A DNA stretch of 64,000 nt, from the NCBI GenBank assembly GCA_963930755.1, contig OZ005736.1, positions 218,418,142 through 218,482,141 on the forward strand, given 5' to 3'. The translations under genes and the position numbers were made by a program. This document shows positions 44,932 through 55,376 of this stretch, in pieces. The stretch is from Eudasyphora cyanicolor (lineage: Eukaryota; Arthropoda; Insecta; Diptera; Muscidae). Under the pieces are notes generated by a model. It did not search any database, had not been told where the DNA came from, and saw only the letters and a program-made list of their open reading frames with translations. The first letter of the stretch is position 1, and each line of letters opens with the position of its first letter.

Positions 44932-44999
44932 ATTTTTAAAAAAAAAAACATTCTTTTTTCATATTTAACTTGCCCTCACTCCCTGCATCCATATTTTTA

Positions 45000-46310
45000 C
45001 CCAATGTACGAAATGTTCGCTTTTTGACCCACTGTACCATATTTAACCGTTTGGGGCCCACTGAATCAAATTTAATAAGTTTTTGTCCTACTATAAGTTG
45101 TCCACTATATTTAACTATTTTTTGTTAACACATTTTTGCATCACTGTTCCATAGTTAATGCTTTTTCCCCCAATGTACCATACTTAACCCATTTTGTTCC
45201 ACTTTACCACATTTTACTATTTGTACCCACTGTAACCACCTCTGCCATACTTTACCATATTTAACCATTTTTGCCCCATTGCGCCATAGTTAACACATTT
45301 TTGCACCACTGTTCCATAGTTAAAGCTTTTTGCCCCACTGTACCATATTGAACCCAATTTGTCCCACGTTACCATATTCAACTAATTGTGCCCCACTGAA
45401 CCATAGTCAACACATTTTTGTCCCACTGTTCCATAGTTAACGCTTTTTGCCCCACTGTACCATATTTAACACATTTTGTCGCACGTAACTGTTTGCAACC
45501 TACTGTAACCAATTTTGTCAAATTGTACCTTATTTAACCATTTGTGCCCCACTGTACCATAGCTAACACATTTTTGCACCACTGATCTATAGTTAACGCT
45601 TTTTGCCCCACGGTACCATACTTAACCCATTTTGATCCACGTTGCCATATTTTACTATTTGTGCCCACTGTAACCATTTTTGTCATAGTTTACTATATTT
45701 AACCATTTGTGTCCCAATGTACCATAGCTAACACATTTTTGTCCCACTGTTCCAAAGTTAAACTTTTTTGCCACACTGTACCATATTTAACCCATTTTGT
45801 CCCACGTTACCATTTTTACCCCACTGTACCATAGTTAACCTTTTTACATAACTGTGCCCCAATCAACTCTTTATCTCACTGTACACAATTTTTGCCCCAC
45901 TGTAGCATATTTAACAAATTTTTGTCTCACTGTACGATATTTAAAATGTGTCTCCACGCTAGCATTCTTAAACCTTTTTCCCCGACTGTAAGATATTTAA
46001 TCATATTTTCTCCACTGTGCATTATTTAACCATTTTTTACCACTGTGCTCCTAAAACCAAATAAACTCTTCATGCATAATCGTATATCATGCTTAAGTTC
46101 CAATTTAGGCAGATTGTTTAATTTTTTCCCCATGCTCTTTAATTAACCCGTCCTGTCCACTGTGCCTCTTAAAGTTAGAATTACTAAAAATCAGTTCCAA
46201 TCGCTAGTTTATGTTCGAAAAGTTACCCTGGAACCATTGATCCATTTTTTACATTTTTAAGCCACTGTACTATATTTTACACTTTTTGCCACACTGTGCC
46301 CCGAAAACTA
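45000..46310 (+). repeat. 30-bp minisatellite in Helitron
   Basis: Units of 30-33 bp such as TTTTTGCCCCACTGTACCAT then AGTTAACAC, partly arranged in a higher-order pattern of about four units (ACCATAGTTAACACATTTTT, TGTTCCATAGTTAACGCTTT) repeated near 45290, 45410, 45560 and 45720. Same unit as the arrays at 2690 and 14290. Confidence 0.8.
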
Positions 46311-47187
46311 CGAATACAAAAAAAACTGACTACCCCGACCAGTTGTCATAAAGACATCCCTAGCTTAAACTTTCACTATTCTAATTTTAGGCTTTAAATT
46401 TTGCGGTGTGCCTATAATTTAAAAAAAAATTCCCTTGTTCTTGTTTACTTCCCAAGAGCTACTCTCACACCAAATTTCACGATTCTAGGTCTTGCCATTT
46501 GGATTTGGCAGTTGTACTAAATGTTTTCCCTTTTTAACCCACTGTGTACGTAAATGTTCGAATTTCGAAAAATCTTGTCAATTTTTGAGTCTACCTCATA
46601 AGGGCTACCCTCACACCAAATCTCACGATTGCTCTAGCCATTTGGATTTGGTCGTTGTACTACATTTATCCCATTTTTTCCCTTTTTACCCCACAGTGTA
46701 CGTAAATGTTCGAATTTCGGAAAATCGTGCCAATTTCTGAGTCTACCTCATAAGGGCTACCCTCATTTCAAGATTCTAGCTCATTTCGTTTAGATTTGGC
46801 GGTGGTACCATATTTATCCCTTTTTGCCCCATTATGCGGCTAATATTACGAATTTCGAAAAATTGTCTTATTGCACGTCTACGTCCCAAGGACTACCCTC
46901 CCACCAAATTTCATGATTCTAGCTTCAGCCGTTTGGCCTGGGCGATGATCAGTCAGTCAATCAATCAGTCAGTCAGTCAGTCAGCCAGTCACGCAACAAT
47001 GTTATATATATAGATAGATCAGTACGAAATTCGGCAGAGAGAGATTTCTTATCACATGTATGAACACTTATCGGAATGCCCATTTTCGCATTGTTAGGGA
47101 GGTGTAGGGTATTATATAGCGGACTTTCTGTCTTTTCTTAATGGTTTTATTTTGGACTATTATTCCAAAAATAAAAGTTATGTTTGC

Positions 47188-48254
47188 ATTAGGTTTAGGT
47201 TAGCGTGGCAGCCGTTTTTTTACAAGCTCACATAGACCATAAACCTGTTTGATATACAAACCGGAAAGATCTGTTAGACTGCCTAGAAAGGCCGACCCCA
47301 GTAGGCCAGTCGTCGTTTACTCAAAGCGGGACAGTCGCATAGCAAGTTCCCAATGCTCTTCACTTCTTCCTCATCTCAACAGCTTCTGCAGAAGTCATTA
47401 GAGTCAATACCCAATCTTTTGGCGTGTTCGCCGATCAAGCAGTGTCCCACCAGAGCTGATGCTAACGTATACAATCTTTGCCTCTCTAGTGCGTGGAGAT
47501 ATTTTGATCTTCTCAGGTCATACCTTGGCCAGATTTGTCTAGCTACCCTGAAGGTGCCGATTTCTGTCCATCTTTCGTTGGACTGCCTGATTGCCTCTTG
47601 CCTAAGCCAAAGCTTGCACGTGGATAGTGGCGCACCAATATATGCAAATTCTTCGAGAATTTGTAATGTCGTCGCTTTCCTAGCAAGTTCATCGGCTTTG
47701 CAGTTCCCCGGGATATCCCTGTGCCCAGGCACCCATATGAGGTGTATATTAAACTGTTCAGCCATCTCGTTAAGAGATCCGCGGCAGTCGAGGGCTGTTT
47801 GTGAATTTAGGGATGTTGCCTCCAGAGAATTGATGGCAGCCTGGCTGTCCGAGTAAATGACAACGCCAGTGTTGGTTAGCCAAGTGGCTGAGTCGCCACT
47901 CACTGCGATTGCCACGTTGTCCGCATATGCCACGACCTTGCAGCCACAACGTTCTAGATCTAGCAGGATTTCATTCACCGCTAAGTTCCAAATTAGTGGA
48001 GACAGTACTCCTCCTTGTAGGGTCCCTCTGTTTACAAACATTGTTAGAATTGTGGACCCAAGACATACTGTTATGCGTCTTCTGTTGAGCAGACTTTGAA
48101 TTAGTCTAATCAAACTAGAGTTAACTTTTAGATGTGACAGTGCCGCAATTACTGCATCTGAGTGAATGTTATTAAAAGCCCCTTCTATGTCAAGAAATGT
48201 CACCATGGTGAATTCCTTGAAATGCAGGGACGATTCGCTAGTGCTCACAAGTTC
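47188..48254 (-). pseudogene. LINE Lb with internal deletion creating an RT-RNase H fusion frame
   Basis: One continuous minus frame of 293 codons (48257-47376) reads FLDIEGAFNNI, NRGTLQGGVLSPL, YADNVAIAVSG and then, across the deletion, NTGVVIYSDSQAAINSLEAT, IWVPGHRDIPGNCKADELAR, LQILEEFAYIG and FCRSC. The YADD pair has become YADN and GTPQGG has become GTLQGG, so it is catalytically dead. Relative to 39139-41403, about 0.9 kb (RT thumb, linker and start of RNase H) is missing, and the junction near 47880-47897 contains a short inverted piece of the deleted sequence. The 3' end carries the CCTAA-type tail. No target duplication seen. Confidence 0.85.
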
Positions 48255-48372
48255 CACGACTATTGATATATCATTATTTTTGGTGGGGGATTTTCAGTGG
48301 TAAGGGAATGGGCGGGGATGAGTGTCTCCTTTAATTTTTTCCTTGGCGTGGAACATCTGTTCCGAAGCATTA

Positions 48373-48820
48373 GGTTAGGTTAGGTTAGGTTGAAGAGAGG
48401 AGACGTTTAACGTCTCATGTCCATGGACATACACTTAAGCCAGTGGTTCGGCCTGTTGTGCGCTCCTTATTTATGATATTTTTATACCTCACGAGTTACA
48501 GAAAATCTGTACTAGACACGAATTTTCTTAGTATCTTCCAGTCATATTCTCTGAGATGATTCAAGTCTGGTAATATGTCGGACCCGAAATTTTGGGATCT
48601 TGCATGTGTGAAAACCGGGCAGTGACACAGCAAATGTTACATTGTTTCGATGTTTTCCCTGCATGCCCTGCATTCGTCGTTTCCTGCTAGTCCTATGCGA
48701 TGCAGATGTGCTTGTAAGCTTGAGTGTCCCGTTAGAACACTCTTGATCTTACTAATATCGATCTTGTTTAGTTTCAGAAAACTTCTTGTTTTCTTTTCAT
48801 TTGGGTCACCCCATAGTATC
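48373..48820 (-). mobile_element. LINE family La, 3'-end copy with 11-bp target duplication
   Basis: Minus-strand copy of the last 448 bp of La: VLTGDSCLQAHLHRIGL-type coding sequence and the Cys/His knuckle, then the 3' UTR and a tail of four GGTTA units (CCTAA sense). CCGAAGCATTA flanks both sides (48362-48372, 48821-48831). Its uninterrupted sequence at 48560-48580 defines the empty site for the element at 1305-3893. Confidence 0.9.
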
Positions 48821-48880
48821 CCGAAGCATTACTTACTAGATTGTGACTGAATACATTCTCTTATAAATATGTCTTCATTA

Positions 48881-49341
48881 GGCATGTTTTCGTTACAAGC
48901 TAGCACTTTTAGTTTAGCACTTTGAAACGAAAACAACTGACTTCCACTAACTGACACATAAGCAATAAGTGGCGGATTTTCACCATCTGGTAGCAATGGT
49001 GTCATGAGCGAAGAGAGAACAGTGCGAAACAGACAAAAAATTCGTGAAAAGTATTTATAAAACATATATTTACTATTCTATGTTCAATTGTTTACACTCT
49101 TTTGCAAATATTAAAATAATTTCCCATTTTTGTTCTTCTTCTTCCCGTTAATTCACAATAATTGATAAAATCTCTCCAAAAATGGGATGCCATATTGCTA
49201 AATATAGGGTGCCCAATCTGGCAGCATCATACTCGATTAAGACATGAACACAAGCACCAAACTTCATCGGGAACTAATAGTGCTTAAAAGTGCTTAGCTC
49301 CCCATACAAATTAAGCACTTATGGTGTAACGAAAACACGCC
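48881..49341. mobile_element. 461-bp MITE, TA flanked
   Basis: TIR GGCRTGTTTTCGTTACA (48881 and, inverted, 49341) with TA at 48879-48880 and 49342-49343. Noncoding. A second copy starts at 63560 and runs off the window. Confidence 0.8.
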
Positions 49342-49429
49342 TATTATGGGATAAGTTGCGTATGATTGATTATTGCAATTAATAACACTCATACGTGTGT
49401 TTTCGTTTCGATCAAATCAGACTAGTGGT

Positions 49430-49760
49430 TCTTAGTCGATTTAACTAGGTCTGTCTATCTGTCCGTATGTCTGTCTGTCCATTATAAGTTGTTCGTTAAG
49501 TACAGGTCGCAATGTCACTCCGATCTTGCTGAGATTTGGCAATAAGAACTGTTTCACACCTGGGAAGAATCCTATTGAAATTGGTCAATATCGGTTCAGA
49601 TTTAGATATAGCCCCCGTATATATTTTTTTTCCAATATGGCCTTTTACCGCTATAGAAGATTTATTCAATCCTCTTGAAATGTAGCGGGGTGGGGGGTTC
49701 ATTGCCGAGTTTGTAGAAAATCGATTCAGATATACAGTAACCCCCACATATCTGTGGTTT
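49430..49760 (-). repeat. INE-1-like A fragment
   Basis: Reverse-complement A features: TTAGTCGATTTAACTAGGTC, GTCTGTCTATCTGTCCGTAT (GTCY run), CCTATTGAAATTGGTCAATA and TCGGTTCAGATTTAGATATA. The hairpin is missing. Confidence 0.65.
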
Positions 49761-50069
49761 TCATAAATTAATTCAGCTAATCACTATCTATCAATCGATA
49801 TATGACACTTTCATCTCAGTCCATTTTTTGAAGCCATTTCCCAACACTCAACTTTTACATTTAGTACCAAATGTACTGCGAGATAAAAAGTATTTTGGCT
49901 CTCTTGAAGATTTTGATTTTTTGAGATGTGGTGTTATGTTTTAAAACAGATATATCTTCCTTCAGATTTAACTTTTGGCGCTACAGATGATTTATTTTAC
50001 AAAAAATTACTTGTGTAAAAAGTGGTGACTTTATATTTTTGGAGGTATCAACAATAAACAACACAGTGA

Positions 50070-50640
50070 AATGGAATAAATTGGTCAGCGTTATGAAATT
50101 CTATGCTTTCATATGAATGAACTTAATTCTACTCTGGAGGAGTATGCTCATTCATTTACAACTATCAAATATTGGATGGCAGAGTTTAAATGAGGCCGGA
50201 CGAGCTGCCAAGACGAACACCGTAGTGGTCACCAATTGAAGTGTCCACGCAAGAAATGGCTAACAAAATCCACAAAATAGTATTGGATGATCAGCAGCTG
50301 AAGGTTTGTGACATCTCTGAAATGATAGGCGTTTACAAAGGTGATCTACATCGCATATTGACCAAAACTTTGAAGATGAGAATGCTGTGCGCCAGATGGG
50401 TGCCGCGTTTGCCCACAATGGAACAAAAACAGAGTTCAAATTGAGTAATTGGCAATGTTTCAACACAATAAAGGCCCGTTTTCGCGTCGATTCATAAGCA
50501 TGGATGAGTCATGGGTCCACCACTTCACACCTGAGGCAAAGGTACAGTCAAAGCAGCGGACTGAAATGAGAGAATCTTGTCGAAAAAAAGCGAAGACAGT
50601 TCCATCTACAGACAAGGACATGGCTGTGGCTGCATAATAT
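50070..50640 (+). pseudogene. Mariner transposase, N-terminal half
   Basis: Shifted blocks read QRYEILCFHMNELNSTLEEY, then VSTQEMANKIHKIVLDDQQL, KVCDISEMIGVYKGDLHRIL and a KMRMLCARWVPRLPT helix-turn-helix/linker. KARFRVDS-like sequence is broken by stops, then MDESWVHHFTPEAKVQSKQ carries the first catalytic Asp, followed by KKAKTVPSTDKDMAVAA. It stops at 50637; the rest of the catalytic domain is missing. The motif order fits the classical mariner (DD34D) lineage. Confidence 0.8.
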
Positions 50641-50756
50641 TTTTCTGTCCTTTTTCATTCCACGATCAAATTTGTTTAATCATTCCACGATCAAACAAAT
50701 CGCTACTTGCAGAAACTTAAATTTATAGCGAAACATTCAAAAATTAAAAAAAAAAA

Positions 50757-51592
50757 ACCAGTAAGGAAAGGCTAAAGTCGAGCGGGGCAGACTATATAAT
50801 ACCCTACACCACTCTCGTAATATTGAATAACTCTGATATATAAATTTTGTAATTCATGTATAAATTGTTTACATAAATTTACTTTTGGGACATTTTATAC
50901 TTAAATAATACCCTGTACCACAGTGTGGTGTAGGGTATAAAAACGATTGGATCTAAAGAGCCAAATCGGATGAAACATATATATGGTAGCTATAGCTAAA
51001 TCTTTACCGATTTTCTTCAAATTCGGCAATATAGGTTCATGGATCAAGAAACTCTACCATTCTAAATTTCAAAATGATTGGATGTAAAATACAGCTTCTA
51101 CAGGACTAAAGAGCAAAATCGGACGAAACATATATATGGGAGCTATAGCTAAATCTTAACCGATTTTCTTCAAATTCGGCAATGTTGGTTCATGAATCAA
51201 GAAACTCTACCATTCTAAATTTCAAAACGATTGGATGTAAAATACAGCTTCTATAGGACTAAAGGGCCAAATCGGACGAAAGATATATATGGGAGCTATA
51301 TCTAAATCTGAACCGATTTCAACCAAATTCAATAGCGATCTTAACAGCTGCGAAATACTCTAAACTGCAAAATTTCAGAACGATCGGAGTGAAATTGCGA
51401 CCTGTAGTCGACGACGAACAACTTTACATGGACAGACGGACGGACGGACATGCTTAAATCGACTCAGCTACTGATTCTGAGTCGATCGGTATACTTTAAG
51501 GTGGGTCTAGCTGTGTTATTTTCAGGCGTTACAAACATCTGCCGTGAAACAAACTTATAATACCCTGTACCACAGTGTGGTGTAGGGTATAC
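50757..51592 (+). mobile_element. INE-1-like family A element
   Basis: Begins CCAGTAAGGAAAGGCTAAAG, ends at the hairpin TACCCTGTACCACAGTGTGG-TGTAGGGTA (51561-51590). The same hairpin also occurs internally at 50909-50938. Units of about 150 bp carry CGGACGAAACATATATATGG and AGCTATAGCTAAATCTTAAC. GTCY run at 51430-51450. Confidence 0.8.
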
Positions 51593-51685
51593 AAATTACG
51601 ACCAGGACGAGTATCGAACCGACAACCTTAAGATTGTGAGCCAGAAACGCTTTATAAACATCTGACTACGAATTGACCATTTTGC
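51593..51685 (-). mobile_element. tRNA-like SINE fragment
   Basis: Minus strand: TAGTCAGATGTTTATAAAGC in box A position and GGTTCGATACT as a good box B, about 40 bp apart. No tail or target duplication resolved. Could be a tRNA pseudogene instead. Confidence 0.4.
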
Positions 51686-51729
51686 GATTGACAGGGAAAT
51701 TTCATTTAAATTCAAGTTTCCTCGTCACC

Positions 51730-52630
51730 TATAAAGCCCTCACCTTAGAGTGGAGGGTATATATTATTTGCTACGGGCCAAAAGTGTAACACATCGAAGG
51801 AGTGACCTAAGACCCTAAGTATGTTCGACGGAGATCCGTTTTGGGTCATTTTTAGTCAAATGAGCAATGTCTGTCCGTCCATCCGTCCGTCCGTCTGTCT
51901 GTCTGCTGGCAAGGTGTAACCGATTGACTTCAAATTTGGTATGCGGTAATATTTTTCTCCACCTCAGCCTATGATTGAAGATGGGCCATATTGGTCCTTT
52001 TCTTCTAGTACCTGTCCCACAAAGTGTTAACATTCAGTGAAATATTGCTTCTTTAATAAATTCTAATATTACTTATCAGAATCTTCTGCAAGTCCACACA
52101 TATTAATGAAAGGTGTCTCACGAAAAAGTTTTAAAATTATAAAAAAGTCGGATAAATATTTTTCAATGATTTTGCCTTTATTGAAACGCCTCAACATTCC
52201 GGTTAATGATGGACCACCACTTCATTCCCATTCTATGTCGACTAACTTGTTATATATATTTTCGATTGTGTGGCCCTCTATGGCTGCAATTTATGTTTTA
52301 AGTCATGAATCGTCTCTGGTCAGTTGGAGTAGCACAAAAAATAGTCCAACGGAGTCAAATCGCAGCTGCTAGGCGGTAGTAGTTAAAAAAGCAAGCGCTA
52401 TATGGGCCTCCCGTTAGTTTATCTGTCGCCATTAGCTTGAGAAAAATGGGAGAAGTGGCCCACCCCTTTTGGTACCTCCCACACAAACATACCATTTTGT
52501 ATGAACAGATAACTGCTAATAACTTTAATACCAATACAAAATACTGCAATTTTGTTCAGTACAATGCTTTTATAGTACCTACAGTCCGCTAAAAAATAAG
52601 CATTATTGAACAGTAGGTAATGACGCGCAG
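51730..52630 (-). mobile_element. INE-1-like B copy split by a mariner scrap
   Basis: Reverse complement carries the B end (TATACCCTCCACTCTAAGGT-like hairpin near 51735-51765), the GTCY run at 51868-51905, TCAATCGGTTACACCTTGCC and GGGACAGGTACTAGAAGA. After the mariner piece come TGTGTGGGAGGTACCAAAAG (near 52480) and CTGTAGGTACTATAAAAGCA. Confidence 0.65.
52100..52380 (-). pseudogene. Mariner-like transposase C-terminal scrap
   Basis: Minus strand from 52376: PPSSCDLTPLDYFLCYSN, stop, then PETIHDLKHKLQP. The third catalytic Asp motif is recognisable, with Arg to Ser and Trp to Cys changes. Downstream sequence to 52100 has stops. Confidence 0.65.
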
Positions 52631-52639
52631 ACTGTTTGG

Positions 52640-52860
52640 TTCGCGTAGCCGTCTTTGAACCGCATATCCATTTCGATTTCCAAACAGTTTTAAAAGATTT
52701 GTCAACAATGAAGAGATGAAGTCTGCATTTGATGGTTTTTTTTAGGAGTTAGACAGTTCTTCCTATAAACAGGGTGTCGACGCTATTGAATATCGCTAGA
52801 AAAAGTGTATCGAGCTAGAAGCAGATTATGACCCAATTTACACAGTGCAACTTGTCACCG
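52640..52860 (+). pseudogene. Possible mariner C-terminal scrap
   Basis: Around 52755-52840 the sequence reads SYKQGVDAIEYR, stop, KKCIELEADYD, resembling the end of classical mariner transposases (GI-x-L-x-RW-x-KCI-x-x-G-x-YF). Short and interrupted. Confidence 0.35.
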
Positions 52861-53022
52861 CGACATGAGGCTTGCGACACGAGTTTGTAGACGAAAAGTG
52901 TAGAGAAGCTTTCGGGGTAGAAAAAGTTGCTCGACATGAAAATACAAGGAAAACATTTACATTTCATTTTATGAGTGATTGAATACGAAAAACCAATTCA
53001 ATAAAATTAATGCGAGTGAACC

Positions 53023-53325
53023 CAAAGACAAATAGAATATAAGAAGACATTCCTTCAGGCCGAAACGTCAAAATCTATCAGTTACGAACGAATAGGAATG
53101 AACTGTCACACGCGAAAAAACAGTATTCCGCGAACATTGATTGAACTTTTTTTGCACTTAAGGGTTAATATTAATTTTTTAATTGTGACAATTACAAAAA
53201 AATCGGGGAAAACGGTCTGAAAATCCAGGAAAAACCTCACTCGTTGGAATCAAATTCCTATTCGCTCGTAACTGACAATTACTCGCTACAGGAAGGAATG
53301 TCTTCTTATATTCTATTTGTCTTTG
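53023..53325. mobile_element. MITE with 34-bp perfect TIRs
   Basis: 53023-53056 and 53292-53325 are exact inverted copies beginning CAAAGACAAATAGAATATAA. The 8-bp flank AGTGAACC is on both sides (53015-53022, 53326-53333). 303 bp, noncoding. Outside the perfect block, inner sequences also partly match (GTTACGAACGAATAGGAAT). The 8-bp duplication and CA start suggest hAT. Confidence 0.9.
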
Positions 53326-53333
53326 AGTGAACC

Positions 53334-54480
53334 AATACAAAAATAAAATTTGTCCCCTGGTTGCTGAAACTAATGACTCACCGTATGAATGAGCATGATT
53401 TTACGTAGGGATTTCAACAAAAAAATTCAAAAACGTCGCGTGGACAAGTTCTCAAATTTTTGTCGATCAATTTTGCGACCGTCCTCGTACCTGTATCAAT
53501 AGATTTTTTTATTGCATAGTATAATTAAATGAACCGTCTAAACCAAAGTCAACAGTGATTTGTTGTACAAATCATCACATCCCGGAAATGTTCTCTTTCT
53601 TCTGTGTTTCATGTACTTCCTAAGTACTCCCATACATATTTACAAACATTACCCCCCATTTAACCCTTCATTGTAACAACTTACGATGACAATTGAAATA
53701 TGATCTCATAGATTGCAAACTACAACAACAAATGTTCAAAACACGTGCTCACAATAATCAAAAACAATTGAGAGTATGAAAATCAACGATATCAACAAAC
53801 AAACAACTAGTGCAAATAAACAAGAAATACTCGTCTCGTAACATGAACTGCCGGCAAAACACAATACTCGTTCAAATAAAACATTTCATTTAATTTAAAG
53901 CACACTTTTGGGCTAATTTACGATGACCGCAGATCCGGTTCAGTCATGACATCCGATAAAGTATACAACAAAGGAAACAAAGTAACACCCACACACACGC
54001 ACACTCACTCACAGACCAAAGCAAATACTTTCTTCATATGAATGTTGGACTCAACTCAAGGGCAAAAATGACAAATTGCACAAGTGTGTATGTGCGAGAG
54101 AATTGGAGAGTTTGTCATAATACTTTGTAGACAACAATAAACACACTTACTTATACTCGTAGCACGTGTCGTCCGTCCTCTTGACAATTTCACTTTTCAC
54201 TTCTTGACGATGGGTTGCACTCATACATTGGAAGCAAAGCGAGATTCGCCTCTTCAAAACAACACAACACAAACACTGATTGATGAGAAAAGAAATTTAA
54301 ACGATAAATCGATGGCACAGAAAGAGGCGTTGGAGAGATGGACTGATATGAAGAGAAAACCTCAACTAAATTTTGGTCACGTGTCCAAAGCGATGAAAAA
54401 GAGAATGACTTTAAAAGCTATTTGAACATCAAATCAACGTGAAACACCCATTCATTTGTGAAAATATTTGGACTGCATAC
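53334..54480. other. No gene or recognised repeat; possibly unique host DNA
   Basis: Includes a CACACGCACACTCACTC stretch near 53990-54015 and one 73-codon plus frame (54204-54425) without a known domain. No element ends found. Confidence 0.4.
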
Positions 54481-54499
54481 CCGGTGCGCTTAACGAAGT

Positions 54500-55290
54500 C
54501 AAAGAAAGCAAGTACAAAACGTTAATTTCGGCCAAGTCCAAACTTATATACCCTCCACCATGGATTGCATTCAATTCTATTACTGGAAAAATCTTTGGAT
54601 ATGGAGCACATCTTCGAACCATTCTTTTGGTTGAAGCAAACATTGAAAAAAGAACGCTGCAATTTTTAGCCAAATTTTAGGCCCCAAATTCTTTAGCCAA
54701 ACTCTTCATCTGAAAAATGTGGTATGTATGGCTTAAATAAGCATATTTGAGGGCTTCCTCTACACGGGGACTACAACAAAATATAAACTGACTAAATTTT
54801 CTTGCCAAAATAAAAAACAAACTGCAAAGTTTCAGCTAAGTTGCTTAGAACATGTGGTGCTTATGGCTTAAACAAACCTTTTTGGGAGCGACATCTATAG
54901 GTGGACTATAACAAACTATGAACTGATTTAAACATTTTTTCCTGTGATGAATTCTTGTCTAAATGAATCACAAACTGCAAAGATTCGCTTTAATTGCTTA
55001 GAAAATGTGGTATTTATGATTTAGATAACCTATTTTGGAGCGACCTCTATAGGGTGAATATAACAAAATATGAACCGATTTGCAAAATGTTTACTGTTAT
55101 GAATTCTAGTCAAAATAGAGTACAAACTAAAAAGTTTCAGCAAAATTGCTTTCAAAACCTGGTATCTATGGCTAAAAACCGTATTTTAAAGCGACCTCTA
55201 TAGGGGAGCTATATCAAAACATTGAGCGATATGGCTCATTTGATTTCAACAGACGGACGTGGCTAAATCGTCTTAGAATTTCACGACGAT
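54500..55290 (+). repeat. INE-1-like element with about 150-bp tandem units
   Basis: Begins AAAGCAAGTACAAAACGTTA, TTTCGGCCAAGTCC and TATATACCCTCCACCATGGA, the front of a third INE-1-like type. Units with GCGACCTCTATAGGG recur near 54750, 54889, 55037 and 55190. GGACGTGGCTAAATCGTCTT near 55254 marks the shrunken GTCY region. Confidence 0.65.
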
Positions 55291-55376
55291 CATGAATATA
55301 AGGGGTGATCCAAGTAGAGATACTTTTTTCAATAACCTTTTTTTGCTAGATCACGTGTGAGTCGTGTCATGATGTC

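Larger units (their letters stand above)
42908..47018 (-). mobile_element. Non-autonomous Helitron carrying D and hAT insertions
   Basis: Minus-strand start TCTATCTATATATATAACAT at 47018, then GTGACTGGCTGACTGACTGA; end ...GCGAAGGGCGTCGGTTTAAAGCTA at 42908 with the last G of CTAG missing. Inserted between GA and TCTGATATA of an A element. The interior includes the 30-bp array and blocks shared with 13880-16273 (CATAAGGGCTACCCTCACACC, with CAAATTTCACGATTCTAG). No RepHel. Confidence 0.7.
42450..47130 (-). mobile_element. INE-1-like A copy interrupted by a Helitron
   Basis: 42453-42907 opens with the A hairpin (TACCCTACACCACACTCTGG, TACAGGGTAT), then CGATTTAGCCTTGTCTGTCT and the family's interior as far as TTTTATATCAGAT. 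After the Helitron the A sequence resumes at 47019 with CAGTACGAAATTCGGCAGAG and ends near GTTAGGGAGGTGTAGGGTAT. The target site reads GA|TCTGATATAAAA. Confidence 0.7.

Noticed and set aside
54204..54425. Possible small host gene (73 codons)
   Set aside because: No known domain, no supporting context, and length within chance for this composition.
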